A program made the translations under genes and the position numbers. Of a DNA stretch of 64,000 nucleotides, positions 17,486 to 27,596 are shown one piece after another (position 1 is the stretch's first letter; every line of letters starts with the position of its first letter). The notes beneath the pieces are model-generated. The model saw only the letters and a list, made by a program, of their open reading frames with translations, had not been told where the DNA came from and did not search any database. The stretch comes from Streptomyces sp. CG1. GTDB lineage: Bacteria; Actinomycetota; Actinomycetes; Streptomycetales; Streptomycetaceae. Where the stretch lies: the NCBI RefSeq assembly GCF_041080625.1, contig NZ_CP163518.1, forward strand, positions 2,914,001-2,978,000. Direction: 5' to 3'.

Positions 17486-18487
17486 GTGCCCAAGCTGAAC
17501 CCCGCCGACGCCGCCGCGGCTCTGCGCAACCCGCTCGCCTTCATCGCCGCACGCTGGACCCCGCAACCGAGGACCGTCCAGCGGGCCGCCCTCGCCGCGC
17601 TCGTGATGTCCGTGGTCATCGTCGTCACCGGCGGCGCCGTACGCCTGACCGGCTCGGGCCTCGGCTGCCCGACCTGGCCGGAGTGCACCGACGGCTCGCT
17701 GACCCCGACGAACGCGCTGAGCTATCACAGCGCGATCGAGTTCGGCAATCGCATGCTGACCTACGTGCTGTGCGCCGCGGTCGGCTGGGCGATCATCGCC
17801 GCCCGCTCCGAGAAGCCGTACCGGCGCAGTCTGACCCGGCTGGGCTGGGCGCAGTTCTGGCTGGTGATGAGCAACGCGATCCTCGGCGGCATCGTGGTGC
17901 TCGTGGGTCTCAACCCGTACACCGTCGCGGCGCACTTCCTGCTGGCGACGGCGCTGATCACGGTCGCCGCGGTGATGTGGCAGCGCACCCGCGAGGGCGA
18001 CACGGCGCCCCGGCCGCTGGTCGGCAAGGCCGTGCAGCAGCTGGTGTGGTTCCTCGTCGTCGCCTCCGTCCTGCTGATCGCGGCCGGCACGATCGTCACC
18101 GGCGCGGGTCCGCACGCGGGCGACTCCAGCGACGTCAAGCGCATCCCGATCGACTGGGAGACCGTCGCCAAGCTGCACTCCGTGTTCGCCTGGATCGTGG
18201 TGACGCTGACGTTCGCGCTGTGGTTCGTCCTCAAGGCGGTCGACGCCCCCAAGGGGCCGCTGGACCGCACCCGGGACCTCTTCGTGATCCTGCTCGCCCA
18301 GGGCGTCATCGGCTACGTCCAGTACTTCACGCACCTGCCCGAGGCCATGGTCGGCCTCCACATGCTCGGCTCCTGCCTGGTGTGGGTCGGCGTGCTGCGG
18401 GTGCTGCTGTCGCTGCGCGAGCGCCCGGACGCCACCCTGGACCTGCCCGGCCCCTCGGCCGAGGTGCCGATGGGCACGCGCGCCTGA
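17486..18487 (+). CDS. ctaA: Haem A synthase CtaA (COX15 family)
   Basis: CtaA oxidises the C8 methyl of haem O to a formyl group, giving haem A for cytochrome c oxidase. The ~333-aa product has eight transmembrane helices. It keeps the haem-ligand histidines in LSYHSAIEFGNR, VAAHFLL, AKLHSVFAW and VGLHMLGS, and the external Cys pair in CPTWPEC. Three starts are possible: ATG 17456, ATG 17477 and GTG 17486. I prefer GTG 17486 because TACGAT lies 7 nt upstream and none has a Shine-Dalgarno. ctaB, the partner, lies 2 kb away on the other strand. Confidence 0.9.
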   Translation: MPKLNPADAAAALRNPLAFIAARWTPQPRTVQRAALAALVMSVVIVVTGGAVRLTGSGLGCPTWPECTDGSLTPTNALSYHSAIEFGNRMLTYVLCAAVGWAIIAARSEKPYRRSLTRLGWAQFWLVMSNAILGGIVVLVGLNPYTVAAHFLLATALITVAAVMWQRTREGDTAPRPLVGKAVQQLVWFLVVASVLLIAAGTIVTGAGPHAGDSSDVKRIPIDWETVAKLHSVFAWIVVTLTFALWFVLKAVDAPKGPLDRTRDLFVILLAQGVIGYVQYFTHLPEAMVGLHMLGSCLVWVGVLRVLLSLRERPDATLDLPGPSAEVPMGTRA

Positions 18488-18677
18488 GGCCCGTCCGGCG
18501 GATCCTGGGCATGGGGGCACCCCAGCGGCGTCGTCGTCGGTCGCCGACGCTCGAACACTGCCCCACGCCCGGCTGCGCTCGCGCGGGAGGGACCTCCACC
18601 GCGGGGGCCATCGCCGCCGCTCACCTGCGCTGATGAGGCGCCGCCGACTTTCTGCGACCCGATCCGCCGGACAGGCC
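18488..18677. repeat. 190-bp element with 17-bp terminal inverted repeats
   Basis: The ends GGCCCGTCCGGCGGATC and GATCCGCCGGACAGGCC are inverted repeats with one mismatch. The left one begins at the base after the ctaA stop. No coding sequence fits inside. I recall GTCCGGCGGATC-ended elements as common between genes in Streptomyces, so it is likely a MITE-like or terminator-like dispersed repeat. Confidence 0.6.
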
Positions 18678-18694
18678 CTGGCCGCTGCGGCGGC

Positions 18695-19819
18695 TCAGCC
18701 GGTGCGTCCGGTGCCGCTCAGCCCGTACACCCGGCGGGCGTTGTCCGCCGCGACCATCCGGGCCACCCGCTGCCCGTCCTCCAGGGACCAGGCTCCGTCG
18801 GCGACCCAGGTTCCCAGTACCCGGCCCAGGGCCTCACGGAACAGGCGGGCGCCGACGACGTGCAGTTCGGGCAGGCCATGGGCGCCGGTCGAGAAGAGGA
18901 TCTTGCCGAAGGGAGCCAGCTCCAGGATCTCGGCGAGGACGGTGGCCGCGCGGGCGCCGGTGCGGACGAGCGCGGCGCCGGAGTCGGTGTAGACGTGCGG
19001 GAAGACGCCGGCCAGATGGGCGGCGTGACGGTGGTACGGGTAGCCGTGCAGCAGGATCAGATCGGTGCCGAGGCCGGCCGTGGCCCGCACGAAGTCGGAG
19101 AGCAGCACGGGGTCGGTGCGGTCGATGCGGGAGCCCGGCTCGCCGAGCCCGGCCTGCAGTTGGAGAGGCAGGCCCGAGGCTACGGCGATCCACAGCAGGT
19201 GCCGTAGCAGCACGGGGTCCGTGAGCGCCCCGCCGACCCGGCGCCCGGCCAGCCAGCGGCCCGCCGCGCCCCGCACCTCCCCCGGCCCCGGTGGCTCGGG
19301 CGCGAGGGCCAGGCCGTGTCTGAGGCCCGCGACGGAGGTGAAGGCGACCGCGTTCGCGGCGGCACCGTGCACCGACTCGGCGAGGTTGGCCAGGAAGGAC
19401 TCGACCGTGCCGGAGGTGTCGGCGACCTGCTCCGCGAGCAGTTCGAGCCGGACGATCTCGCGGGCCTCGGCGGCGCCGTCGCAGGCCATCTCGGTGGGGC
19501 CGGTGAGGTCACCGGGCAGGCCGGTGTCGACGAGATACGTGGTGATGCCGCTGCCGCGCAGCAGCCTGCGGCCCGCTTCCAGGACGCCCAGTTCACGGCG
19601 CCGGGCCAGATAGCGGGCGGGCGAGCAGTGCGGTTCCAGGCCGAGCAGGGGTGGGCACCAGCGCCGTACGGCGAATCCCGTCTGGGTGTCGAAGAGCGTG
19701 GTGCCGGGGGCCGGTGGGCCCTCGGTGCGGGCGAGTTGGGCCTCGAAGGTGCCGAGGCCCAGTTCCGTCCGCAGTACGCCGTGACAGTACTGGTCCACGA
19801 GGGACGGCGTTTCGATCAT
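18695..19819 (-). CDS. Amidohydrolase-family protein (FluG/Amidohydro_2-like)
   Basis: The 374-aa protein matches the metal-dependent amidohydrolase fold used in FluG-like and glutamine-synthetase-linked proteins. Signs are an N-terminal MIETPSLVDQYCHGV motif, LLHGYPYHRHAAHLAGVFPHVYTDSG near residue 260 and a C-terminal GAHGLPELHVVGARLFREAL region. The N-terminal HxH of the family is YCH here (Tyr11, His13), so one metal ligand is replaced. Activity could therefore differ or need another ligand. It stands alone between ctaA and ctaB, with repeat elements on both sides. Confidence 0.75.
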   Translation of the reverse strand: MIETPSLVDQYCHGVLRTELGLGTFEAQLARTEGPPAPGTTLFDTQTGFAVRRWCPPLLGLEPHCSPARYLARRRELGVLEAGRRLLRGSGITTYLVDTGLPGDLTGPTEMACDGAAEAREIVRLELLAEQVADTSGTVESFLANLAESVHGAAANAVAFTSVAGLRHGLALAPEPPGPGEVRGAAGRWLAGRRVGGALTDPVLLRHLLWIAVASGLPLQLQAGLGEPGSRIDRTDPVLLSDFVRATAGLGTDLILLHGYPYHRHAAHLAGVFPHVYTDSGAALVRTGARAATVLAEILELAPFGKILFSTGAHGLPELHVVGARLFREALGRVLGTWVADGAWSLEDGQRVARMVAADNARRVYGLSGTGRTG

Positions 19820-19927
19820 CCCGGCCTCCCCGCGTGCGCTGGCTTTAACGGCCTAACGGGTGAACGGGGTTCGAGGTCGCGGATGAGCTCGGGACTGTTC
19901 GTAGTTCGGCGGCTATCGGTCCGTTGT

Positions 19928-19999
19928 GGTTGATCGCGCCCACGCGGCGGAGCCGCATATCGATACAGCCCCGCGCCTTCTGGGGCGCGCTGATCAACC
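19928..19999. repeat. 72-bp inverted-repeat element
   Basis: Outer arms GGTTGATCGCGCCC and GGGCGCGCTGATCAACC pair with a one-to-two-base offset. An inner GCGGC-GGA-GCCGC hairpin sits between them. The right arm overlaps the stop of the 106-aa gene, so it can end that minus-strand transcript. Similar CGCGGCGGAGCCGCAT-containing elements are, from memory, dispersed in Streptomyces genomes. Confidence 0.6.
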
Positions 20000-20314
20000 G
20001 CCGATCTGAATGCCGGCCATCCGCTTCCACTCGTACGGCCCCGTCTTCACCTTCGCCGCGAACTCGCCGTCGAAGGACTCGTGGACGGTGATGCCGGACT
20101 TCTCCACGGCCTTCTCGGCGATCTCGGTGCTGGGCGCCACCAGGTCCCCCCAGCCGCCGTCCTCGCCGACGAGGACGATCCGGGCGCCGCGCTCGCCGAT
20201 GTGGGCCACCTGGCCCTCCGCACCACCGTGTGCCTTGGCGAAGGCGCTGATCTGGTGAGCGAGCCGGGCCGCCGTGCGCTCGGCCTTCGGGTCAACCTGC
20301 TGCGTGTCTGCCAT
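19994..20314 (-). CDS. Conserved 106-aa protein of unknown function
   Basis: The start MADTQQVDPKAERTAARLA is the likely one, since an upstream extension adds only low-quality sequence. The product is soluble and mixed alpha/beta, with IVLVGEDGGWGDLVAPS and a C-terminal KTGPYEWKRMAGIQ segment. No Cys or motif suggests a function. The 3' end lies in the inverted-repeat element. It is transcribed downstream of ctaB but a strong terminator separates the two. Confidence 0.7.
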   Translation of the reverse strand: MADTQQVDPKAERTAARLAHQISAFAKAHGGAEGQVAHIGERGARIVLVGEDGGWGDLVAPSTEIAEKAVEKSGITVHESFDGEFAAKVKTGPYEWKRMAGIQIGG

Positions 20315-20350
20315 GGCCAGGATGCTACCCACGAGTAGATCAAACGGCGA

Positions 20351-20388
20351 CGGGAGGGGTGCGTGGCCTTGACCACGCACCCCTCCCG
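20351..20388 (-). terminator. Terminator of ctaB
   Basis: A 16-bp perfect stem (CGGGAGGGGTGCGTGG and complement) with loop CCTTGA lies 55 nt past the ctaB stop. Confidence 0.85.
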
Positions 20389-20400
20389 CCAAGGAGAACA

Positions 20401-20438
20401 GGGAGAACTGGGAGAAGAAGGGAGAGCTGGGAGAAGAG
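20401..20438. repeat. Purine-rich 19-bp direct repeat, two copies
   Basis: GGGAGAACTGGGAGAAGAA (20401-20419) is followed directly by a second copy with two A-to-G changes (20420-20438). It lies just downstream of ctaB, before its terminator, and has a strong strand bias of purines. Confidence 0.7.
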
Positions 20439-20443
20439 GAGCG

Positions 20444-21394
20444 TCAGCGCAGGAACGGGTCCACCGCGACCGCGACGAAGAGGATCGACACATAGGTGAT
20501 CGACCAGTGGAAGAGGCGCATCTCCTTCAGCTTCACGCCGGTCACCTCGGCCTTCGCCCGGTTCTGCAGGCCGTGCGCCTCCCAGAGCCAGAAGCCGCCG
20601 GCCGCGAGGGCGACCACCGTGTAGAACCAGCCGGTGTAGCCGAGCGGGGTGAGGAGCAGGGAGACCAGGACCATCACCCAGCTGTAGATGACGATCTGCC
20701 GGGCGACGACCTTGTTGGAGGCGATGACCGGGAGCATCGGGACGCCCACGCGCGCGTAGTCCTCCTTGACCTTCATGGACAGCGGCCAGTAGTGCGGCGG
20801 CGTCCAGAAGAACATGACAAGGAAGAGGATGATCGGCGCCCAGGACATCGAGTTCGTGACGGAGGACCAGCCGATCAGCACCGGCAGACAGCCGGCGATG
20901 CCGCCCCACACGATGTTCTGCGACGTACGCCGCTTGAGGATCATCGTGTAGACGACGACATAGAAGAGGAGCGCGCCGAGCGAGAGCCAGGCGCTCAGCC
21001 AGTTGACGGTGAGACCGAAGAGCAGCGTCGAGACGACCGCGAGGGTGATGCCGAAGGCCAGGCACTCGCGCGGGCTGACCATGCCGGTCACCAGCGGCCG
21101 CTGCGCGGTGCGGTCCATCAGGGCGTCGATGTCCCGGTCGATGTACATGTTCAGCGCGTTGGCGCCGCCCGCCGAGAGGTAGCCGCCGACGCAGGTCAGC
21201 AGGACCAGCTTCAGGTCGGGCACACCCTGCTGTGCGAGGAACATGACCGGAACGGTGGTAATGAGCAGCAGCTCGATGATCCGTGGCTTGGTCAGCGCCA
21301 CGAACGCCTTGACACGGGCCCCGAACGGCCGGTGAACCGGGCCCTGGCTCGCACCACCGAGCGAGCCTGCTGGACGGGATTCGACGGCCGTCAC
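20444..21394 (-). CDS. ctaB: Protohaem IX farnesyltransferase (haem O synthase)
   Basis: CtaB adds farnesyl to haem B to make haem O, the substrate of CtaA. The ~316-aa UbiA-type prenyltransferase has nine hydrophobic helices. Its Asp-rich motifs are [18 protein letters not shown] (prenyl-diphosphate binding) and the second site near [21 protein letters not shown] chose GTG at 21394 because AGGGG lies about 6 nt upstream; an ATG seven codons earlier is possible. It is divergent from tkt. Confidence 0.93.
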   Translation of the reverse strand: MTAVESRPAGSLGGASQGPVHRPFGARVKAFVALTKPRIIELLLITTVPVMFLAQQGVPDLKLVLLTCVGGYLSAGGANALNMYIDRDIDALMDRTAQRPLVTGMVSPRECLAFGITLAVVSTLLFGLTVNWLSAWLSLGALLFYVVVYTMILKRRTSQNIVWGGIAGCLPVLIGWSSVTNSMSWAPIILFLVMFFWTPPHYWPLSMKVKEDYARVGVPMLPVIASNKVVARQIVIYSWVMVLVSLLLTPLGYTGWFYTVVALAAGGFWLWEAHGLQNRAKAEVTGVKLKEMRLFHWSITYVSILFVAVAVDPFLR

Positions 21395-21776
21395 GCACAC
21401 CCCTGACAGAGACATCCCAGCAAGCCTCCCCGTGTGAAGTCCCGGTAAAGGCTCGCGCGTACCACGCCACTTTAGACGTTGCCCATACCCCGGCCTTCGC
21501 GGGGGTGGGGTCGTGTTGGCACACGTCCCATAAGAGGGGTCCTACCTCTCGATTGAGCGCTCAGATGACCGGGTCCGTATTCATGTGCCGAATGCCGTGT
21601 CGGCCAGTCGGGAGGCGGATCGCACAGACTCCCGGCAGTCTGGAATGAGCCGAAAAAACGCACGTGCTTACGGGGGTAGGCTCGGCAGCGGCCGGCGGGC
21701 AGAAGCACGCCGGCGGCCGGGTGGGCGCATGCCCCGAGACCGGCGACCGACATGTGGAGAGGAGCCCTGACCCAGG
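21395..21776. other. 382-nt intergenic region between ctaB and tkt
   Basis: No gene is seen. On the minus strand TAAAGT near 21470 may be the ctaB -10. Toward tkt there is a 10-bp palindrome TGAGCGCTCA (21554-21563) followed by a TATTCA, and a -10-like TAGGCT at 21677-21682. GAGAGGAG sits about 12 nt before the tkt GTG. I cannot assign a confident transcription start. Confidence 0.4.
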
Positions 21777-23864
21777 GTGAGCACCAAGCCGACCACCACA
21801 GACCTTGAGTGGACCGACCTGGACCAGCGGGCCGTGGACACCGCCCGTGTCCTGGCCGCCGACGCCGTACAGAAGGTCGGCAACGGCCATCCCGGTACGG
21901 CGATGAGCCTGGCGCCGGCCGCCTACACCCTCTTCCAGAAGGTGATGAGGCACGACCCGGCCGACCCGGAGTGGGTCGGGCGCGACCGCTTCGTGCTGTC
22001 CGCCGGCCACTCGTCCCTGACCCTCTACACCCAGCTCTACCTGGCCGGTTTCGGCCTGGAGCTGGAAGACCTGGAGTCCTTCCGCACCTGGGGCTCGAAG
22101 ACCCCGGGCCACCCGGAGTACGGGCACACCAAGGGCGTCGAGACCACCACCGGTCCGCTCGGCCAGGGCGTCGCCAACGCGGTGGGCATGGCGATGGCCG
22201 CCCGCTACGAGCGCGGCCTGTTCGACCCGGACGCGCCGCAGGGCGAGTCCCCCTTCGACCACTTCATCTACTGCATCGCCGGTGACGGCTGCCTCCAGGA
22301 GGGCATCTCCGCCGAGGCCTCCTCGCTCGCCGGCCACCAGAAGCTCGGCAACCTGGTCCTGCTGTGGGACGACAACCACATCTCGATCGAGGGCGACACC
22401 GAGACGGCCGTCTCCGAGGACACCGTCAAGCGGTACGAGGCCTACGGCTGGCATGTGCAGCGTGTCGAGGCCCAGGACAACGGCGACCTGGACCCGGCCG
22501 CGATCTTCGCCGCGATCCAGGAGGCCAAGAGGGTCACGGACAAGCCGTCCTTCATCGCGATGCGCTCGATCATCGCCTGGCCGGCCCCGAGCGCCCAGAA
22601 CACCGAGGCCGCGCACGGCTCGGCGCTGGGCGAGGAGGAGGTCGCGGCCACCAAGCGCGTCCTCGGTTTCGACCCCGAGCAGCACTTCGCCGTCGAGGAC
22701 GAGGTCATCACCCACACCCGCAAGGCCCTGGAGCGCGGCGCGCAGGCGAAGGCCGAGTGGGAGAAGTCCCTGCAGCTGTGGCGGGACGACAACCCGGAGC
22801 GTGCCGCGGAGTTCGACCGCATCAGCAAGGGCGAGCTGCCCACCGGCTGGGAGGAGAAGATCCCGGTCTTCGAGCCGGGCAAGGGCGTCGCGACGCGTGC
22901 CGCCTCCGGCAAGGTGCTGCAGGCGCTCGGCGCGGTGGTCCCCGAGCTGTGGGGCGGCTCCGCCGACCTGGCCGGCTCGAACAACACGACCATCGACAAG
23001 GACAGCTCCTTCCTGCCGGCGGACAACCCGCTGCCGGAGGCCGACCCGTACGGCCGTACGATCCACTTCGGCATCCGCGAGCACTCCATGGGTGCCGAGA
23101 TGAACGGCATCACGCTGCACGGCAACACCCGTGTCTACGGCGGTACGTTCCTCGTCTTCTCCGACTACATGCGCAACGCGGTGCGGCTGTCGGCCCTGAT
23201 GCACCTGCCGGTGACGTATGTGTGGACCCACGACTCCATCGGTCTCGGCGAGGACGGACCGACGCACCAGCCGGTCGAGCACCTGGCCTCGCTGCGCGCG
23301 ATCCCCGGTCTGAACGTGGTCCGCCCGGCGGACGCCAACGAGACCGCGATCGCCTGGCGCGAGATCCTGGGCCGCTACACCAAGGAGTTCGGCAAGGGCG
23401 CACCGCACGCCCTCGCCCTCACCCGCCAGGGCGTGCCGGCGTACGAGCCCAACGAGGATGCCGCGCGCGGCGGTTACGTGCTGTTCGACGCGGACGGCGG
23501 CGAGGCGCAGGTCATCCTGATCGCCACCGGTTCCGAGGTGCACGTGGCCGTCGAGGCACGTGAGCAGCTGCAGGCCGAGGGCGTTCCCACGCGCGTCGTG
23601 TCGATGCCGTCCGTCGAGTGGTTCGAGGAGCAGGACCAGGGGTACCGGGACTCCGTGCTCCCGCCGTCCGTCAAGGCCCGCGTGGCCGTGGAGGCGGGCA
23701 TCGGGCTGACCTGGCACCGCTATGTCGGGGACGCCGGCCGCATCGTTTCCCTGGAGCACTTCGGTGCTTCCGCCGACGGCAAGGTGCTCTTCCGCGAGTT
23801 CGGCTTCACTGCCGAGAATGTGGCTGCCAAGGCCCGGGAATCCATCGCCGCCGCCCAGCGCTGA
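21777..23864 (+). CDS. tkt: Transketolase
   Basis: Transketolase moves two-carbon units between pentose and hexose/triose phosphates using thiamine diphosphate. The 695-aa length is normal. Visible motifs are the N-terminal [10 protein letters not shown], ThDP/Mg [13 protein letters not shown] followed by [23 protein letters not shown] and the C-terminal PVEW-type region. GTG start. It opens the pentose phosphate operon tkt-tal-zwf-opcA-pgl; the next gene follows after 33 nt. Confidence 0.96.
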   Translation: MSTKPTTTDLEWTDLDQRAVDTARVLAADAVQKVGNGHPGTAMSLAPAAYTLFQKVMRHDPADPEWVGRDRFVLSAGHSSLTLYTQLYLAGFGLELEDLESFRTWGSKTPGHPEYGHTKGVETTTGPLGQGVANAVGMAMAARYERGLFDPDAPQGESPFDHFIYCIAGDGCLQEGISAEASSLAGHQKLGNLVLLWDDNHISIEGDTETAVSEDTVKRYEAYGWHVQRVEAQDNGDLDPAAIFAAIQEAKRVTDKPSFIAMRSIIAWPAPSAQNTEAAHGSALGEEEVAATKRVLGFDPEQHFAVEDEVITHTRKALERGAQAKAEWEKSLQLWRDDNPERAAEFDRISKGELPTGWEEKIPVFEPGKGVATRAASGKVLQALGAVVPELWGGSADLAGSNNTTIDKDSSFLPADNPLPEADPYGRTIHFGIREHSMGAEMNGITLHGNTRVYGGTFLVFSDYMRNAVRLSALMHLPVTYVWTHDSIGLGEDGPTHQPVEHLASLRAIPGLNVVRPADANETAIAWREILGRYTKEFGKGAPHALALTRQGVPAYEPNEDAARGGYVLFDADGGEAQVILIATGSEVHVAVEAREQLQAEGVPTRVVSMPSVEWFEEQDQGYRDSVLPPSVKARVAVEAGIGLTWHRYVGDAGRIVSLEHFGASADGKVLFREFGFTAENVAAKARESIAAAQR

Positions 23865-23897
23865 CGCTCATATACGACACGTAGGAGATGTAATTCC

Positions 23898-25016
23898 ATG
23901 ACAGACGCACTCAAGCGCCTCTCCGAGGAAGGCGTCGCGATCTGGCTGGACGACCTGTCGCGCAAGCGGATCACGTCCGGCAACCTCGCCGAGCTGATCG
24001 ACCAGCAGCACGTCGTGGGCGTCACCACCAACCCGACGATCTTCCAGAAGGCGATCAGCGGGGGTGACGGCTACCAGCAGCAGGTCACGGACCTCGCCGC
24101 CCGCAAGGTCACCGTCGAAGAGGCCATCCGCATGATCACCACGGCGGACGTCCGCGACGCCGCCGACATCCTGCGCCCTGTCTTCGACGCCACCGGCGGT
24201 CAGGACGGCCGGGTCTCCATCGAGGTGGACCCGCGTCTCGCGCACAACACGGCGGCCACCGTCGCCGAGGCCAAGCAGCTGGCCTGGCTGGTCGACCGGC
24301 CCAACACGCTGATCAAGATCCCGGCCACCAAGGCGGGTCTGCCGGCGATCACCGAGGTCATCGGCCTCGGCATCAGCGTCAACGTCACGCTGATCTTCTC
24401 CCTGGAGCGCTACCGCGAGGTCATGGCCGCCTACCTGGCCGGCCTGGAGAAGGCGAAGGAGCGCGGCCTGGACCTGTCGCTCATCCGTTCCGTGGCGTCC
24501 TTCTTCGTGTCCCGTGTGGACACCGAGATCGACAAGCGCCTGAACGCCCTGGGCACCGACGAGGCCAAGGCGCTGCGCGGCAAGGCCGCCGTCGCCAACG
24601 CGCGCCTCGCCTACCAGGCGTACGAGGAGGTGTTCGCCTCGGACCGCTGGAACGCGCTGGAGAACGCGGGCGCCAACAAGCAGCGTCCGCTGTGGGCGTC
24701 GACCGGTGTGAAGGACCCGGCGTACCCGGACACGCTGTACGTCACCGAGCTGGTCGCGCCGAACACGGTCAACACCATGCCGGAGGCCACGCTGGAGGCC
24801 ACCGACGACCACGGCGAGGTCACCGGCAACACGATCGCAGGCACCTACGAGCAGGCCCGCGCCGACATCGACGCGGTCGAGAAGCTCGGCATCGCGTACG
24901 ACGACGTCGTGCAGGTGCTGGAGGACGAGGGCGTCGAGAAGTTCGAGGCGTCCTGGAACGAACTGCTGAAGTCCACCCAGGCGGAGCTCGAGCGCCTCGC
25001 CCCTTCGGAGGGCTGA
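23898..25016 (+). CDS. tal: Transaldolase
   Basis: The 372-aa actinobacterial-type transaldolase (TalB class) has Schiff-base Lys140 in NTLIKIPAT and the [10 protein letters not shown] and [18 protein letters not shown] segments. It transfers dihydroxyacetone between sugar phosphates. AGGAG lies 10 nt before the ATG. It is followed after one base by the zwf start, so translation is coupled. Confidence 0.96.
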   Translation: MTDALKRLSEEGVAIWLDDLSRKRITSGNLAELIDQQHVVGVTTNPTIFQKAISGGDGYQQQVTDLAARKVTVEEAIRMITTADVRDAADILRPVFDATGGQDGRVSIEVDPRLAHNTAATVAEAKQLAWLVDRPNTLIKIPATKAGLPAITEVIGLGISVNVTLIFSLERYREVMAAYLAGLEKAKERGLDLSLIRSVASFFVSRVDTEIDKRLNALGTDEAKALRGKAAVANARLAYQAYEEVFASDRWNALENAGANKQRPLWASTGVKDPAYPDTLYVTELVAPNTVNTMPEATLEATDDHGEVTGNTIAGTYEQARADIDAVEKLGIAYDDVVQVLEDEGVEKFEASWNELLKSTQAELERLAPSEG

Positions 25017-25017
25017 C

Positions 25018-26556
25018 TTGTCACCCCTTACCGGTTCCGGAGCGAACCCGCTTCGTGACCCGGCCGACCGACGGCTCCCGCGTATCGCGGGGCCGTCGGG
25101 TCTGGTCATCTTCGGTGTCACGGGCGATCTGTCCCGCAAGAAGCTGATGCCCGCGGTGTACGACCTCGCCAACCGGGGGCTGCTCCCGCCGGGCTTCTCG
25201 CTGGTGGGCTTCGCCCGCCGCGAGTGGGAGAACGAGGACTTCGCCGCCGAAGTCCACGACGCCGTCAAGGCGCACGCCCGCACGCCGTTCCGGGAGGAGG
25301 TCTGGCAGCAGCTCATCCAGGGGATGCGCTTCGTCCAGGGCACCTTCGACGACGACGATGCCTTCGAGCGGCTGCGCGCCACCATCGAGGAGCTGGACAA
25401 GGCACAGGGCACGGGCGGCAACTTCGCCTTCTACCTGTCGGTGCCGCCGCGCTCCTTCCCGGTGGTGATCCAGCAGCTGAAGAAGCACGGGCTGGCCGAC
25501 CAGAGCGGCGGTTCCTGGCGGCGCGCGGTCATCGAGAAGCCGTTCGGCCACGACCTGAAGTCGGCCGAGGAGCTGAACAAGGTCGTGCACGAGGTGTTCG
25601 AGCCGGACCAGGTGTTCCGGATCGACCACTACCTCGGCAAGGAGACCGTCCAGAACATCCTGGCGCTGCGCTTCGCCAACACCATGTTCGAGCCGATCTG
25701 GAACCGGTCCTTCGTGGACCATGTGCAGATCACCATGGCCGAGGACATCGGCATCGGCGGCCGCGCCGGCTACTACGACGGCATCGGCGCCGCCCGCGAC
25801 GTCATCCAGAACCATCTGCTCCAGCTCATGGCCCTCACGGCCATGGAGGAGCCCGCCTCCTTCGGCGCGGACGCGCTGGCCGCGGAGAAGGAGAAGGTGC
25901 TCGGCGCCGTACGGCTGCCGAAGGACCTGGGCGCCTCGACCGTGCGCGGTCAGTACGCGGGCGGCTGGCAGGGCGGCGAGAAGGTCATCGGCTACCTCGA
26001 AGAGGAGGGCATCGACCCGAAGTCGAAGACCGACACCTACGCCGCGATCAAGCTGGAGATCGACAACCGCCGCTGGGCGGGTGTCCCCTTCTATCTGCGC
26101 ACCGGCAAGCGCCTCGGCCGCCGCGTGACGGAGATCGCGGTCGTCTTCCAGCGGGCACCGCACTCCCCGTTCGACCACACGGCGACGGAGGAGCTGGGCC
26201 AGAACGCGATCGTCATCCGCGTCCAGCCGGACGAGGGCATTACGGTCCGCTTCGGCTCCAAGGTGCCGGGCACCTCGATGGAGATCCGGGACGTCTCCAT
26301 GGACTTCGCCTACGGCGAGTCCTTCACGGAGTCCAGCCCGGAGGCGTACGAGCGCCTGATCCTGGACGTGCTGCTGGGCGACGCCAACCTCTTCCCGCGC
26401 ACAGAGGAGGTCGAGCTGTCCTGGAAGATCCTCGACCCGATCGAGGAGTACTGGGACAAGCACGGCAGGCCCGCGCAGTACCCGTCGGGCACCTGGGGCC
26501 CCGCCGAGGCGGACGAGATGCTCGCACGAGACGGACGGAGCTGGCGCCGGCCATGA
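25018..26556 (+). CDS. zwf: Glucose-6-phosphate 1-dehydrogenase
   Basis: Zwf makes NADPH and 6-phosphogluconolactone, the entry of the oxidative pentose phosphate pathway. The 512-aa protein has the N-terminal Rossmann FGVTGDLSRKKL motif and the substrate-binding RIDHYLGKE motif. The C-terminal domain continues to YDGIGAARDVIQNHLLQ and beyond. I chose TTG at 25018, one nt after the tal stop, because GGAGGG lies 6 nt upstream. It overlaps opcA by 4 nt; OpcA is its known activator in actinobacteria. Confidence 0.96.
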   Translation: MSPLTGSGANPLRDPADRRLPRIAGPSGLVIFGVTGDLSRKKLMPAVYDLANRGLLPPGFSLVGFARREWENEDFAAEVHDAVKAHARTPFREEVWQQLIQGMRFVQGTFDDDDAFERLRATIEELDKAQGTGGNFAFYLSVPPRSFPVVIQQLKKHGLADQSGGSWRRAVIEKPFGHDLKSAEELNKVVHEVFEPDQVFRIDHYLGKETVQNILALRFANTMFEPIWNRSFVDHVQITMAEDIGIGGRAGYYDGIGAARDVIQNHLLQLMALTAMEEPASFGADALAAEKEKVLGAVRLPKDLGASTVRGQYAGGWQGGEKVIGYLEEEGIDPKSKTDTYAAIKLEIDNRRWAGVPFYLRTGKRLGRRVTEIAVVFQRAPHSPFDHTATEELGQNAIVIRVQPDEGITVRFGSKVPGTSMEIRDVSMDFAYGESFTESSPEAYERLILDVLLGDANLFPRTEEVELSWKILDPIEEYWDKHGRPAQYPSGTWGPAEADEMLARDGRSWRRP

Positions 26557-27596
26557 AGATCGACCTGACCGACACCACCGCCGGCGACATCAACAAGGCG
26601 CTCGTACAGGGCCGCCGCGACATCGGCACACCCGCCGTCGGCATGGTCCTCACCCTCGTCATCGTCACCGACGAGGAGAACGCCTATGACGCGCTGAAGG
26701 CCGCCAACGACGCGTCGCGCGAGCACCCTTCGCGCACGCTGGTGGTCATCAAGCGGGTCTCCCGCTCCCCGCGCGACCGTACGACGTCCCGGCTGGACGC
26801 CGAGGTGCGGGTGGGCGCGGACGCGGGCACCGGCGAGACGGTCGTGCTGCGTCTGTACGGCGAAGTCGTCGAGCACGCCGACTCGGTCGTGCTGCCGCTG
26901 CTGCTGCCGGACGCGCCGGTGGTCGTGTGGTGGCCGGTGAACGCCCCGCTGGACCCGGCGAAGGACCCGCTGGGCGCGCTCGCCCAGCGCCGGGTCACCG
27001 ATACCTATGCCGCCGAGCAGCCGGTGCGGGAGCTGTCCGCCCGCGCCGACGCCTACACGCCCGGCGACACCGACCTGTCCTGGACCCGGATCACGCCGTG
27101 GCGCTCGATGCTCGCGGCGGCCCTGGACCAGGTCACCTGCGCGGTGCGGGGCATCGAGGTGGAGGGCGAGGAGTTCAACCCGAGCTGTGAGCTGCTGGCG
27201 ATGTGGCTCGCGGACCGGCTGGACGTCCCCGTCAGGCGTTCCCTGTCGTCCGGCCCGGGGCTGACGGCCGTCCGCATGGAGACCACCTGTGGCCCGATCG
27301 TTCTGGACCGCGCGGACGGCACGCTGGCCACACTGTCCATCGAGGGCCAGCCGGCCCGCGCGGTGGCGCTGAAGCGGCGGGAGACCGCCGAGCTGATCGC
27401 GGAGGAGCTGCGCCGGCTCGACCCGGACGACACCTACGCGTCGGCGCTGCGCTATGGCGTGGAGCGGCTGAACACGGCACCGGACAAGGCGACTTCCCAG
27501 GAGGCGGCAGAGCCGGCTGCCGAGCCCGCGCCCGCCAGGAAGGCCGCGGCCAAGACCGCGAAGAAGGCACCGGCGAGGAAGGCGACGGCGAAGTGA
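26553..27596 (+). CDS. opcA: G6PDH assembly/activation protein OpcA
   Basis: OpcA is needed for full Zwf activity in actinobacteria and cyanobacteria. The 347-aa product shows the family's central VVVWWPVNAPLDPAKDPLG segment and the AVSLTRITPWR-like DLSWTRITPWRSMLAAALD motif. The last ~25 residues are a Lys/Ala-rich tail (PARKAAAKTAKKAPARKATAK-type), unusual in a metabolic helper. ATGA overlap with zwf and GTGA overlap with pgl show tight coupling. Confidence 0.94.
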   Translation: MKIDLTDTTAGDINKALVQGRRDIGTPAVGMVLTLVIVTDEENAYDALKAANDASREHPSRTLVVIKRVSRSPRDRTTSRLDAEVRVGADAGTGETVVLRLYGEVVEHADSVVLPLLLPDAPVVVWWPVNAPLDPAKDPLGALAQRRVTDTYAAEQPVRELSARADAYTPGDTDLSWTRITPWRSMLAAALDQVTCAVRGIEVEGEEFNPSCELLAMWLADRLDVPVRRSLSSGPGLTAVRMETTCGPIVLDRADGTLATLSIEGQPARAVALKRRETAELIAEELRRLDPDDTYASALRYGVERLNTAPDKATSQEAAEPAAEPAPARKAAAKTAKKAPARKATAK

